From assembly GCF_001519055.1 (NCBI RefSeq), contig NZ_KQ954286.1, positions 201,972 through 265,971 on the forward strand: DNA of 64,000 bases, written 5' to 3'. A program made the translations under genes and the position numbers. Every line of letters begins with the position of its first letter. The first letter of the stretch is position 1. Positions 25,874 to 34,656 of the stretch are shown here, piece after piece. The notes beneath the pieces are model-generated. The model was given only the letters and a program-made list of their open reading frames with translations. It was not told where the DNA came from and searched no databases. The DNA comes from Novosphingobium sp. Fuku2-ISO-50. GTDB taxonomy: Bacteria > Pseudomonadota > Alphaproteobacteria > Sphingomonadales > Sphingomonadaceae.

Positions 25874-27376
25874 TCAGGCCATGACTTGCGCGATATGGCG
25901 GGCATGGTCGGGCGCGCGTGCGGCTTCTTGCGCCATCGCCGCGCGCAGCTTGGCCAGCCAGTCGCGCGCGTCGATGCCGCGATAATCGATCAACGGATCG
26001 CAATCCTCAGGCACATTGCCCTGCCCCAGATGCACCGCCAGCCAACTGTCGGGCCCAAACAGATCCAGCTCGCGCGCAATCAACCGACCGTGCCGACGGA
26101 AATGCGCGATCTTGAGCGCCAGTGTTTCGGGCACGTCCATCGCGGCGGTGTGGCGCCACAGCTCGGCATCGTCGCGCTGCATCAGCTTGTAATGCAGGAT
26201 GATGAAATCGCGGATCCGCTCGGTCTCTCCGCATGCTACGCAATTGAACTCGTCGATCACCAGCGGATCGAACCGCTTGTCCGGGAAAAACGCGATCAGC
26301 TTTGAGATATTCGCCTGGATCAGGTGAATGCTGGTCGATTCAAGCGGCTCGAGAAAGCCGCTCGACAGCCCGATGGCGATGACATTCCTGACCCAATGCC
26401 GCCGCCGCCGCCCGGCCTTGAAGCGGATAAAGCGCGGATCGGCCAAAGCTTCGCCGTCGAGCCGCCCGGCCAGCAATGTCGCGGCGCGATCGTCGTCGAG
26501 AAACGCGCTGCAATAGACATAGCCATTGCCGATGCGATGTTGCAGCGGGATGCGCCATTGCCAGCCCGCCTCTTGCGCCGTGCTGCGGGTATACGGCGTG
26601 GGATTGGTCGATCCTGCCGGGTGTGCGCAGGGCATGGCCACCGCGCGATCGCAGGGCAGCCAGTGGCTCCAGTCTTCAAACGGCTCGTGCATCGCCCCGT
26701 CGATCAGCAGGCCGCGAAACCCGCTGCAATCGATGAACAGGTCCGCCTCAAGTCGTCGCCCGTCATCGAGCCGCACCGCTTCGACAAAACCGGTCTCGCC
26801 ATGCTGATCCACCGCCGCAATTGTGCCCTCGACCCGCGTCACCCCGCGCGCTTCGGCATAGCCGCGCAGAAACCGGGCATAGCCCGCCGCGTCGAAATGA
26901 TAGGCATAGTCGAATGTCGACATCACGCTGCGCGGATCGGTCGCCGGTTTGGCCATCCGCCCGGCGCGCGCCAGAGCCCAGGCCATTGCATGCTCGTCAA
27001 ATGACGAGGTATCGCCCATCGCCCGCGCGCGCAGCCAGTAATGGTGCAGCGAAACGACATCGAAATTGCGCCCGTGCGGGCCAAAGGGGTGAAAATAGCG
27101 GCCATCGCGCGCGCCCCAGCCGACGAATTCGATGCCCAGCTTGAACGTGCCTTGCGTGGCGCGCAGGAAATCCTTTTCGGCAATGCCCAGGGTTTCGTTG
27201 AACGTGCGGATCGGCGGGATCGTCGCCTCGCCCACGCCGACAATGCCGATATCATCGGATTCAACCAGCGTGACCTGGCATTCGTGGCGCAGGATCTGCG
27301 CCAGCATCGCCGCCGTCATCCACCCCGCCGAACCCCCGCCGACAATCAGCACCTTGCGAATGCGCGTATCGTCCAT
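25874..27376 (-). CDS. Flavin-dependent halogenase homologue (tryptophan halogenase family)
   Basis: A 500-residue FAD protein of the PrnA/RebH family. The FAD motif VLIVGGGSAGWMTAAMLAQ is at 9-27. Catalytic Lys79 (GTFKLGIEF) and Glu346 (GFLEPLESTSI) are both kept, at the same residue numbers as in PrnA, and WQWRIP at 272-277 is the halogenase signature. Nothing looks broken, so it is probably active with a partner flavin reductase. It follows a TonB receptor with a terminator-like hairpin between them, in a sugar locus. Homologues are common next to TonB receptors in sphingomonads and Caulobacter relatives, where their role is mostly unknown. No indole or pyrrole pathway is nearby. Confidence 0.92.
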   Translation of the reverse strand: MDDTRIRKVLIVGGGSAGWMTAAMLAQILRHECQVTLVESDDIGIVGVGEATIPPIRTFNETLGIAEKDFLRATQGTFKLGIEFVGWGARDGRYFHPFGPHGRNFDVVSLHHYWLRARAMGDTSSFDEHAMAWALARAGRMAKPATDPRSVMSTFDYAYHFDAAGYARFLRGYAEARGVTRVEGTIAAVDQHGETGFVEAVRLDDGRRLEADLFIDCSGFRGLLIDGAMHEPFEDWSHWLPCDRAVAMPCAHPAGSTNPTPYTRSTAQEAGWQWRIPLQHRIGNGYVYCSAFLDDDRAATLLAGRLDGEALADPRFIRFKAGRRRRHWVRNVIAIGLSSGFLEPLESTSIHLIQANISKLIAFFPDKRFDPLVIDEFNCVACGETERIRDFIILHYKLMQRDDAELWRHTAAMDVPETLALKIAHFRRHGRLIARELDLFGPDSWLAVHLGQGNVPEDCDPLIDYRGIDARDWLAKLRAAMAQEAARAPDHARHIAQVMA

Positions 27377-27393
27377 TGCCGTCGCCTTATCCG

Positions 27394-27433
27394 AAAAAGG
27401 GCGGGCCGACGCCTCCGCGCCAACCCGCCCCCC
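27394..27433 (-). terminator. Intrinsic terminator between TonB receptor and halogenase
   Basis: GGGCGGG (27399-27405) and CCCGCCC (27424-27430) pair, flanked by AAA/TTT. On the minus strand the stem runs into TTTTT. It lies between the receptor stop and the halogenase start, so the halogenase is either read through at reduced level or has its own promoter. Confidence 0.75.
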
Positions 27434-27463
27434 TTTATCACACGAACACGATCACGCGCCGCT

Positions 27464-30043
27464 TCAGAACGTGAACTTGAGCGAACCCTTGACGCTGCGG
27501 CCGTCGGCGACCGTCGCGCTGTAGAATCCGCCGCCGACCGTGCCCGGCTGACCGCCCTGGAGCGCCAGCGCATTGAACAGGTTGTACACGTCGACCCCGG
27601 CCTGGAGATTTTTGGTCAGCCAGATCTTGGCGAAGGCCGTAAACACCGCCGAGCCCGGATAGCTGTATTCGGTCGCGCCGACATATTGCGGCGTGCTGGT
27701 ATTGCCCGTCACACTGACCCCGAGCGTCGATGCGTCGGTCGGGCGATAGCTTGCCTGAACCGTATAGGCGAGATGCGCCAGAGCCGAATGCTTCGACGCC
27801 GCGCCGGGAGTCGTATAGTTCGAGAAATCGCCGGTCAGATTGGCAACGAGATTGAACCGACCGAGCGCATAAGTCGAAAACAGCTCGTACCCGGTATCTT
27901 TGTACTGGCTGGTCAGCGTACACGTCGTGTTGACCGAATAGCTCGGATCGATCGGCGCACAGTTCGCGCCGATGCCGAACGAAGAGATCGAATACTTCGT
28001 CTTGAACAGCGTCGCTTCGACCGTGTAGTGCCCGCCAAACAGGGCACCACGGCTCTTCACACCGATTTCATACTGATCGACCGGATAGCGTTCCGATGCC
28101 AGCCCTGCCGCATTGAGCGAACCGTCGGGATTGGCATTGCCGGTCCAGGCAAGCCGGTCGGCGTTGAAACGCACGCCATGCGCCGCACGCGCAAACACCG
28201 ACGTGTTGCCCGTCGCCTTGTAGAGCAGACCGACGGTCCAGTTCGTCGCGTGCTGGTTGAAGTTGAAATAGGTCGGCGTGTCGAGAAAGGCATAGGGTAT
28301 CGCCGTCACGACCGGCTTGCCGGTGCGCGGATCGATCTGGGTCACATTGACCGTGCTGACCGAGCTGGCGCCCGAGCCGCCCCATTGCGTGCCCTGATAA
28401 TGGAACAGTTCTTCGCGCACGCTGCCGTCGAGGCTGAACTTGTCGAGGTCGAGCACGAGATTGGCATAAGGCGCATTGATCGCGTAATCGAGATCATAGC
28501 TCTGCGCGCAACAACCACCGGTCCCCCAGTTGTTGTTGTAACCCGCCTGACCATTGACCGCGAGCAGATTGCCCGTGCCGTTGGCCCCCGAAACCGGGTC
28601 GAGCATCGCCGGATTGGCCCCGTTCGAGCCTTCCGAGAACGTCACGTTGGGGTGCCAGTCGATCCCGACATGCTGGTCGAAATAGAACCAGCCGGCGTGC
28701 GCCGTGGCCAGCAGGCTGCCCATGGTAAACTTGCCCGACAAGGACAGGTCGTTGGCGACGCTGTTGAGATCGCGCATGTGCGAATAGATGTCGGTATTGG
28801 TATTGATCACCGATCCCGAATAGACCTGCCCTGCGTTGGCACCGTTGGCATAGATGAACGAACCGATGGTGTTCGCCGAATTGGGAATGGTCGACCCGAT
28901 CAGGCCCGAGGCAAGCGTGCCGCCGTAAAAGCCCGCCGCGAACGAGCCGTTGACGAAGCCGACGCGACCGTTTTCATCGACCGTGATCGCATCGCTCAGG
29001 TTGTAGTGGAACTGCAACTGGAACAGGCGCTGGTGCGTGACGATGCCGTTGTTTTGCACAGTTTGCGTATTGGCGCGCGAAGCATCGGTGCCGTCATAGT
29101 TGACGACGGTCCACTGCCGATTGAAAATCGAATAAGTCCCGGCCTGATCGCGATAATCAAAGCCCGGCGCCGCGGCAAAACCCGAATAGGATGAACCGTT
29201 CAGATTGCCGGTGACGAGACCCGCGTTGTACGTCGGCTCCTGCGTATCGGCGATCTTGAACAAGATGCGGATGAAATTGCGCGAATCCGCAAATTCCTTG
29301 GTGATGTTGCCTTTGATTTCATACGAATCGCTGACATTGTATGACGCATGGCGCGTGCCGTGGCCAATGTCGAAATAGCCACCGACATTGAAATAGGTGC
29401 TGTCGTTCACGCTGCTCGACAGCAGGCCTTTGACTTTGGTGTAGTCGTAATTGAGGCCCTTTTCGAGCTCGACATAGCCGCCGTCGCTCTTGCTGGTCTT
29501 GCTGATATAGTTGACGACACCGCCGACCGCCTGTGAAGCGAATGTCGAGGCGGAACCACCCCGGATCGCCTCGACGCGTTCGTCGATCGGGCCGATGTGC
29601 GTGAAATAGTCGTTATTCGCAAACGACATGTCGCCATTGAGTACGACCGGCAAACCGTCTTCCTGCACTTGCAGAAACGGCGACCCGCCCGATGGTGTGG
29701 TCAACCCGCGAATGGTGATATTGGCATTGCCGCCGGGGCCGCTATTGCCCGGAACCTGGATCCCGGGAAGGAACCGCATCAATTCGGCATCGCTGGTCGG
29801 GTTGAAATTGGTGATCTGATCGTTGCTGACCGACGAGACCGAGACCGATGTGTTCAGCTTGCTCTGGCCGCCCTTGACCGCGGTCACGACGATTTCGGAA
29901 AGCGTGTCCTTGCTCGCGTCCACCGACTTGTCGGCAGGCGCCTGCTCTGCGGCAAACGCGGGCGCCGCAGAAAACGCGACGATGCCGGCAACGGCGGTCA
30001 AAGCCGCGAACGAGACACACGAATGCAATGCTGGGCGCTTCAT
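27464..30043 (-). CDS. TonB-dependent receptor of the raffinose/sucrose locus
   Basis: An 859-residue outer-membrane receptor. The start MKRPALHSCVSFAALTAVAG follows GGGGGA; another ATG 15 bases upstream is possible. Signal peptide cleavage is likely after AFA (residues 26-30). The plug is DTLSEIVVTAVKGGQSKLNT with RVEAIRGGSASTFASQAVGG. The barrel ends in KGSLKFTF. It differs strongly from the other three receptors in the window. It diverges from a LacI gene across an operator palindrome, and the rest of the locus encodes GH36, GH68 and an MFS carrier, so the ligand is probably raffinose, sucrose or a related oligosaccharide. Confidence 0.93.
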   Translation of the reverse strand: MKRPALHSCVSFAALTAVAGIVAFSAAPAFAAEQAPADKSVDASKDTLSEIVVTAVKGGQSKLNTSVSVSSVSNDQITNFNPTSDAELMRFLPGIQVPGNSGPGGNANITIRGLTTPSGGSPFLQVQEDGLPVVLNGDMSFANNDYFTHIGPIDERVEAIRGGSASTFASQAVGGVVNYISKTSKSDGGYVELEKGLNYDYTKVKGLLSSSVNDSTYFNVGGYFDIGHGTRHASYNVSDSYEIKGNITKEFADSRNFIRILFKIADTQEPTYNAGLVTGNLNGSSYSGFAAAPGFDYRDQAGTYSIFNRQWTVVNYDGTDASRANTQTVQNNGIVTHQRLFQLQFHYNLSDAITVDENGRVGFVNGSFAAGFYGGTLASGLIGSTIPNSANTIGSFIYANGANAGQVYSGSVINTNTDIYSHMRDLNSVANDLSLSGKFTMGSLLATAHAGWFYFDQHVGIDWHPNVTFSEGSNGANPAMLDPVSGANGTGNLLAVNGQAGYNNNWGTGGCCAQSYDLDYAINAPYANLVLDLDKFSLDGSVREELFHYQGTQWGGSGASSVSTVNVTQIDPRTGKPVVTAIPYAFLDTPTYFNFNQHATNWTVGLLYKATGNTSVFARAAHGVRFNADRLAWTGNANPDGSLNAAGLASERYPVDQYEIGVKSRGALFGGHYTVEATLFKTKYSISSFGIGANCAPIDPSYSVNTTCTLTSQYKDTGYELFSTYALGRFNLVANLTGDFSNYTTPGAASKHSALAHLAYTVQASYRPTDASTLGVSVTGNTSTPQYVGATEYSYPGSAVFTAFAKIWLTKNLQAGVDVYNLFNALALQGGQPGTVGGGFYSATVADGRSVKGSLKFTF

Positions 30044-30112
30044 CAGGTATTCCCCCATGGAACGCCCCCGCCTCAACAGGCGGGGGTCGAATGAGGACGG
30101 CATAAATCCTAT

Positions 30113-30148
30113 TACAAACGTTTGCAACCCCAATTGCAAAGGATTGCA
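30113..30148. promoter_or_regulatory. LacI-type operator region in the receptor/lacI divergent promoter
   Basis: TACAAACGTTTGCA (30113-30126) contains the perfect palindrome CAAACGTTTG with a central CG, the form expected for LacI-family sites. TGCAA-AGGA-TTGCA (30135-30148) is a second symmetric element 8 bases on. Placement between the two starts suits control of the receptor and autoregulation. Confidence 0.75.
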
Positions 30149-30282
30149 TTGACCATTGGTGCAAGCTCGACGAGTGTGGCGCGGGCGCACCACCCCTCCA
30201 TTGGGCGGCGCCCGGCTTGCATTCCGCAAGTGCAAAGGCCAGACACAACGCCATGAACGAGGATAATACCGGAGAGGCGAGC

Positions 30283-31311
30283 ATGCCGGAAGCGGGCATC
30301 GCCGCGCCGCGACAACGCATTCGCAATATTACCGAACTGGCCCAGCTCGCCGGCGTTTCGCCCGGCACGGTCTCGCGCGCGTTGGCCGGAAAGACGCTGG
30401 TCAATCCGCAAACGCGCGAACGCATCCAGACGCTGGCGCGCGAACACGGCTTTCGACTCAATCAGATGGCGAGTCGCCTGCGCACCCAGCGCACCGGAGT
30501 CATCGGCGTGGTCTTTCCGCTCGGTCATGAAAACCGGCAACACATCTCCGACCCGTTCTTCATGTCGCTGTTCGGCTATCTCGCCGACGAACTGACCGAA
30601 AGCGGGCATGACATCATGCTGTCGCGCGTGATTCCCGGCGATACCGAATGGCTCGACCGGATCGTCGATTCGGGCATGCTCGACGGCGCGCTGGTGATCG
30701 GCCAATCGGATCAAAGCGCGGTGATCGATGCCGTGGCCGCGCGCTATCTGCCGCTGGTGGTCTGGGGATCGCATCGACCCGATCAGGTGCATTGCACGGT
30801 CGGAGTCGACAATCGCCTGGGCGGGCGCCTTGCCGCCGAGCGTCTGCTGGCGATCGGCAAGACCCGCCTCGCATTTCTGGGCGAAACGCGCGGACCCGAA
30901 ATCGCCGACCGTCTGGCCGGTGTGCGCGATGCCATCGCCGGGCGCAGCGACGTGACCTTGCGCGTCATGCCGACCCCTTTGTCGAGCGAAGCCATGGCCG
31001 AACAAGTCGCAGAACAATTGGCCGAACTGGGCGACGATCTCGACGGGATTGTCGCCGCGTCCGACGTGATCGCGATGATGGTCTTGCGTGTTCTGCACGA
31101 ACGTGGCGCGCGCGTACCCCAGGGAATCGCGGTGGTCGGGTTCGACGACTTGCCGCTGGCCACGCGCACCGTGCCGCAATTGACCACCGTGCGGCAGGAC
31201 ATCGCCGCCGGGGCCAAGGCGATGGTCGGCGCCCTGATGCAGCGCATCGCGGGCGTCGCGGCCCCGGCCACGATCCTGCAGCCGGAACTGATCATCCGCG
31301 AAAGCGCATGA
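30283..31311 (+). CDS. LacI-family transcriptional regulator
   Basis: A 342-residue repressor. The N-terminal LacI HTH is ITELAQLAGVSPGTVSRALA followed by NPQTRERIQTLAREHGFRLN; the rest is a periplasmic-binding-protein-like sensor domain (GVIGVVFPL, VVGFDDLPLA). I chose the ATG at 30283 because GGAGAGG precedes it at good spacing; ATGs at 30217 and 30253 lack such a site. It probably represses the adjacent receptor, the MFS-GH36-GH68 operon and the fructokinase through CAAACGTTTG-like sites, and is released by a sugar or sugar phosphate. The inducer cannot be told from sequence. Confidence 0.92.
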   Translation: MPEAGIAAPRQRIRNITELAQLAGVSPGTVSRALAGKTLVNPQTRERIQTLAREHGFRLNQMASRLRTQRTGVIGVVFPLGHENRQHISDPFFMSLFGYLADELTESGHDIMLSRVIPGDTEWLDRIVDSGMLDGALVIGQSDQSAVIDAVAARYLPLVVWGSHRPDQVHCTVGVDNRLGGRLAAERLLAIGKTRLAFLGETRGPEIADRLAGVRDAIAGRSDVTLRVMPTPLSSEAMAEQVAEQLAELGDDLDGIVAASDVIAMMVLRVLHERGARVPQGIAVVGFDDLPLATRTVPQLTTVRQDIAAGAKAMVGALMQRIAGVAAPATILQPELIIRESA

Positions 31312-31326
31312 TCACCGGGCGATTGA

Positions 31327-32484
31327 TCACCCCGCGATCAGCACCCGATCGCCGTCATAGCGCAAACGAAACACCGGCGCGGGCGTGCCGCCGAAATGGC
31401 TGCGCAACAGTTCGGGATGGTCGGCAGGCGAGCGCCCCTCCATGCCCCAGTAATCGATGAAGCTCCACACTTCGTCTTCGCCGGTGACCCACCAGCTATA
31501 GCTCTGGGCCGGTTCGTCGAGCGGGTTGGCGGCGACCAGTCCGTTGCCGTTGACCGGGCGCCAGGGGCCCGAAATCTGGTCGGCGACCATGGCATAAAGC
31601 CCGTTGGGGCCTGCAAGCGTATCAGGGGAAAAGGTGTGCCGCTGCGTTGACCAGAACAGGTAATAGCGCCCGGCGCGACAGACCAGGCAGGCCCGTTCCA
31701 GTTCGTTGTTGACCCCGATCGCCTCGACCAGCGGATCGCCGAGCACCCATGCCTCGCCTTCGCGCGTAGCGATCCCGACGATCCCGTTGCACGCATCGCG
31801 GCTCCATGCCGCGCTGGCGGTGAACACCACATGCGCCTTGCCCGTCGCGGGATCGCGAAACCACGCCGGATCGCGAAACGCCTTGATCGTGCCCGGAACG
31901 GGGTCGGCAATTTCCTGACGATCGCAGACATAGCGCACCCCGTCGGCGACCACGATTTCGCGCGGGGTCTGCCATTGGCCGATAGCCGCATCATCGTCCA
32001 ACCGGCCGTCGACCGCAAACAGGCGCTGTTCAAACGAAAACGGCCCGCCGCGCCGCCCGGCAACGGTATAATACAGTGTCACCGTCACGCCGTCATCGGC
32101 CAGAACCGCGCTGCCCGCCCATTCGCGCGACCCGGGATTGAGCCCGTCGGGCAGGGCATGGCCATGGTCGCGCCAGCCATCCGCCCCATGCGACATCAGC
32201 CGGATGCGGGCAAAGACATGGCGATCGGCCGGATCGGGCAGGACCGGAGCGCTGAGCAGGAACCACAGCGCGCGCCCCCGGCGGATCACCGTCGAGCCGT
32301 CTTCGTGCGCCAGCGGCCAGCAATCCCACAAGTCGATGCCGGGCAGGATCGGCGCCACATCGGCGGCGGTTATGCGCGGCAGAGTCGGCGGATCGCCAAA
32401 CGCCTGCGGCGCCCAACGGCTGGCACCGAAATTTTCAATCGATTGTCCAATCGGTTGCAGGCGCAAAGCGGGATCGTGAGACAT
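31327..32484 (-). CDS. Glycoside hydrolase family 68 beta-fructosidase/levansucrase
   Basis: A 385-residue GH68 enzyme that cleaves or transfers fructosyl units of sucrose-type sugars. The catalytic residues are present: nucleophile Asp54 in LWDCWPL, Asp205 in AFRDPAWF, and Glu261/Glu263 in NNELERACLV as the acid/base region; EWAGSA at 121-126 is another family block. There is no signal peptide. Levansucrases of Gram-negative bacteria can be secreted without one, but here the MFS carrier and GH36 in the same operon suggest intracellular hydrolysis of sucrose. It starts 42 bases after GH36 and ends 15 bases from the convergent LacI gene. Confidence 0.9.
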   Translation of the reverse strand: MSHDPALRLQPIGQSIENFGASRWAPQAFGDPPTLPRITAADVAPILPGIDLWDCWPLAHEDGSTVIRRGRALWFLLSAPVLPDPADRHVFARIRLMSHGADGWRDHGHALPDGLNPGSREWAGSAVLADDGVTVTLYYTVAGRRGGPFSFEQRLFAVDGRLDDDAAIGQWQTPREIVVADGVRYVCDRQEIADPVPGTIKAFRDPAWFRDPATGKAHVVFTASAAWSRDACNGIVGIATREGEAWVLGDPLVEAIGVNNELERACLVCRAGRYYLFWSTQRHTFSPDTLAGPNGLYAMVADQISGPWRPVNGNGLVAANPLDEPAQSYSWWVTGEDEVWSFIDYWGMEGRSPADHPELLRSHFGGTPAPVFRLRYDGDRVLIAG

Positions 32485-32526
32485 GGGGAGGACCGTCTTT
32501 GTGTGGGAATCTGAAAAAGCGGGGAA

Positions 32527-34656
32527 TCAGGCAGGAAATGACGCCAGGGGCAGCGCGCCGGCGCCGTGGCTCCTGACACAATGAAAGATCGCGACGCTTT
32601 CCGCGCGCAATGGCGGCAGCGGCAGCCCTGCGCGCGCCAGCCAGTCGGCGGCAAAGGCGACCGGCGCCTGCCCCGCCCAAAGCGCGGGAACGGGCGCGGC
32701 ATGGCCCGCAAGCCCGCCGGCAATTCCCAGCAGGCGCACTGCAAGCGGCCCTTCCGCGTCCAGAAACGGCAGCGCCAGCGGCCGCGGGCGGCGATCGAGC
32801 GGCGGCGCCGTGCGGATCACCCAGACGAGCAGGCCGCGGTCGAGCGAGCCTTGCGCCTGCCAGACAAGGCCATCACCCCCCTCGCCCAGCCACACCCCGC
32901 CGCCATGCGCGAGATCGCGCGCCCAGCGGGCAAAGCCGATCCAGCGCGCCAGTGCGGCACGATCCGCAGGGTCGAGCGCGTCGGGATCGAGCTCCACGCC
33001 GAAATGACCCATGCTCGCCACGGCGGCGCGAAACGCCATCGACTGGCTGCGCCCGGTGGCATGGGCCGGGCTGGCGCCGATATGGCTGCCCATCACTTCG
33101 GGCGGCAGAAAGCTCAGAAATCCGCGCTGCATCGCCACGCGGCTGACCGCGTCGATCGTGTCGCTGGTCCAGAAGCGGTGAACATACGGAACCATTCCCG
33201 CATCGCTGCGCCCGCCCCCGCCTGCGCACGATTCAATCTCGACATCGGGATGCGCCGCGCGCAACCGCGCGAGCAAGTCGTATGCTCCGCGCACTTGCCC
33301 GGCGCCGCCCGCAGGCACGAGGTCGCGGTTGTGATCCCATTTGAGATAGCCGATCGGCACTGCGCGCAAGACCGTATCGAGCGCGGCAAACAGATAGTCG
33401 CGCACATCCGTCCGGCGCATGTCGAGCACCAGTTGCCCGCGCGAGGTCAGCAAGCGATGCCCGTCATGGCGCAGCGCCCAGTCGGGGTGCGCGCGATAGA
33501 GGTCGCTGGCGGGATTGACCATTTCCGGCTCGACCCACAGCCCGAATTCCATGCCCAGCGCGCGCACCGTCTCGGCCAGGGGGCCAAGCCCTTGCGGATA
33601 AGTCTGCGGATCGGGGGTCCAGTCGCCCAGCCCGGCGCTGTCATCGCGGCGCCCCTTGAACCAACCGTCATCGAGCACGAAACGTTCGGCCCCGACCGCC
33701 GCCGCCGCACGGGCCAGGGCCGCGATACGCGCCGCGTCATGATCGAAATAGCAGGCTTCCCAGCTATTGAGATGGACCTTGCGCGGGGGCATTGTCCCGC
33801 CCGGCCAGCGCAGCATTGTGCGCACCATGGCATGCTGCGCCGCCATCGCGCCGTTGCGCCCCTGGCCGATCGCCAGCAACGCGTCGGGCGCAGACCAGCT
33901 TTCGCCGGGGCCAAGCACCACTTCGCCCGGTTGCAGGACGGCGCCCGCCGAAAGGACATGAAACCCTTCGTCGTCGCGCTCGATCGCGATGCGGCTGTCG
34001 CCCGACCAGCATAGTTGCAGCGAAAGCACCTCGCCCGCATGCCAGCCCGCATCGGCGCCCAGCACATAGACCCCCGGCGCGCCGCCATGCCCGGAAATCC
34101 CGCGTCGGCTTTCGCGCAACCATGCCTGCGCGGGCAAAGGTTCGACCGCTTCGACCAGCTCGGCATTGTGCCGCCCGCGCCACGAGACCACCCGGTCGGC
34201 GCCATCGGGCAAAGGCACCATGACGCTGGCCAGCCAATCGAGCGCGACCGGCGCATCGCCCCGGTTGATCAGCTCTGCGCCGATCCGCCAGCCGCACGCC
34301 GCCTCGACACGGAACGTCTGCACCAGCTCGACGCGCGCGACTTCATCGCGGCACGCAATGCGGATCGCGTTGTCGGCGTATTCGACGTGGACCACAGTCC
34401 AGCGCAGCGGCAAGGCCACCCCGTCGCGGTGCAGCACAGCCACGGGCGGGCCGAACCAGCCCGCTGCAAAGACCGGCGCGGTCGACAAAGGGCAATCATC
34501 GTCGAGCGAATAGGACGCCGCCGTGCGTGTTTGCGCCAGCGGCGGCAATGTGCCCGGCACGACCCGCGCGCCGCAATGGCGCCACAGCGGAGCCCCGCCC
34601 GCAACGGGTTCGATGACAATCGTGCCGTCACCGGCATGAAGCGCCAGGACAGTCAC
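32527..34656 (-). CDS. Glycoside hydrolase family 36 alpha-galactosidase
   Basis: A 709-residue retaining alpha-galactosidase. The nucleophile is Asp441 in YLKWDHNRD and the acid/base is Asp485 in CAGGGGRSDAGM, both diagnostic for GH36; FGLWVEPEMVNPASDLYRAH is also typical. The start is the GTG at 34656, overlapping the MFS stop as GTGA, which gives MTVLALHAGDGTIVIEP; the frame stays open upstream but that part lies inside the MFS gene. There is no signal peptide, so it acts on imported sugar. Removing galactose from raffinose would release sucrose for the GH68 enzyme encoded next. Confidence 0.93.
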   Translation of the reverse strand: MTVLALHAGDGTIVIEPVAGGAPLWRHCGARVVPGTLPPLAQTRTAASYSLDDDCPLSTAPVFAAGWFGPPVAVLHRDGVALPLRWTVVHVEYADNAIRIACRDEVARVELVQTFRVEAACGWRIGAELINRGDAPVALDWLASVMVPLPDGADRVVSWRGRHNAELVEAVEPLPAQAWLRESRRGISGHGGAPGVYVLGADAGWHAGEVLSLQLCWSGDSRIAIERDDEGFHVLSAGAVLQPGEVVLGPGESWSAPDALLAIGQGRNGAMAAQHAMVRTMLRWPGGTMPPRKVHLNSWEACYFDHDAARIAALARAAAAVGAERFVLDDGWFKGRRDDSAGLGDWTPDPQTYPQGLGPLAETVRALGMEFGLWVEPEMVNPASDLYRAHPDWALRHDGHRLLTSRGQLVLDMRRTDVRDYLFAALDTVLRAVPIGYLKWDHNRDLVPAGGAGQVRGAYDLLARLRAAHPDVEIESCAGGGGRSDAGMVPYVHRFWTSDTIDAVSRVAMQRGFLSFLPPEVMGSHIGASPAHATGRSQSMAFRAAVASMGHFGVELDPDALDPADRAALARWIGFARWARDLAHGGGVWLGEGGDGLVWQAQGSLDRGLLVWVIRTAPPLDRRPRPLALPFLDAEGPLAVRLLGIAGGLAGHAAPVPALWAGQAPVAFAADWLARAGLPLPPLRAESVAIFHCVRSHGAGALPLASFPA

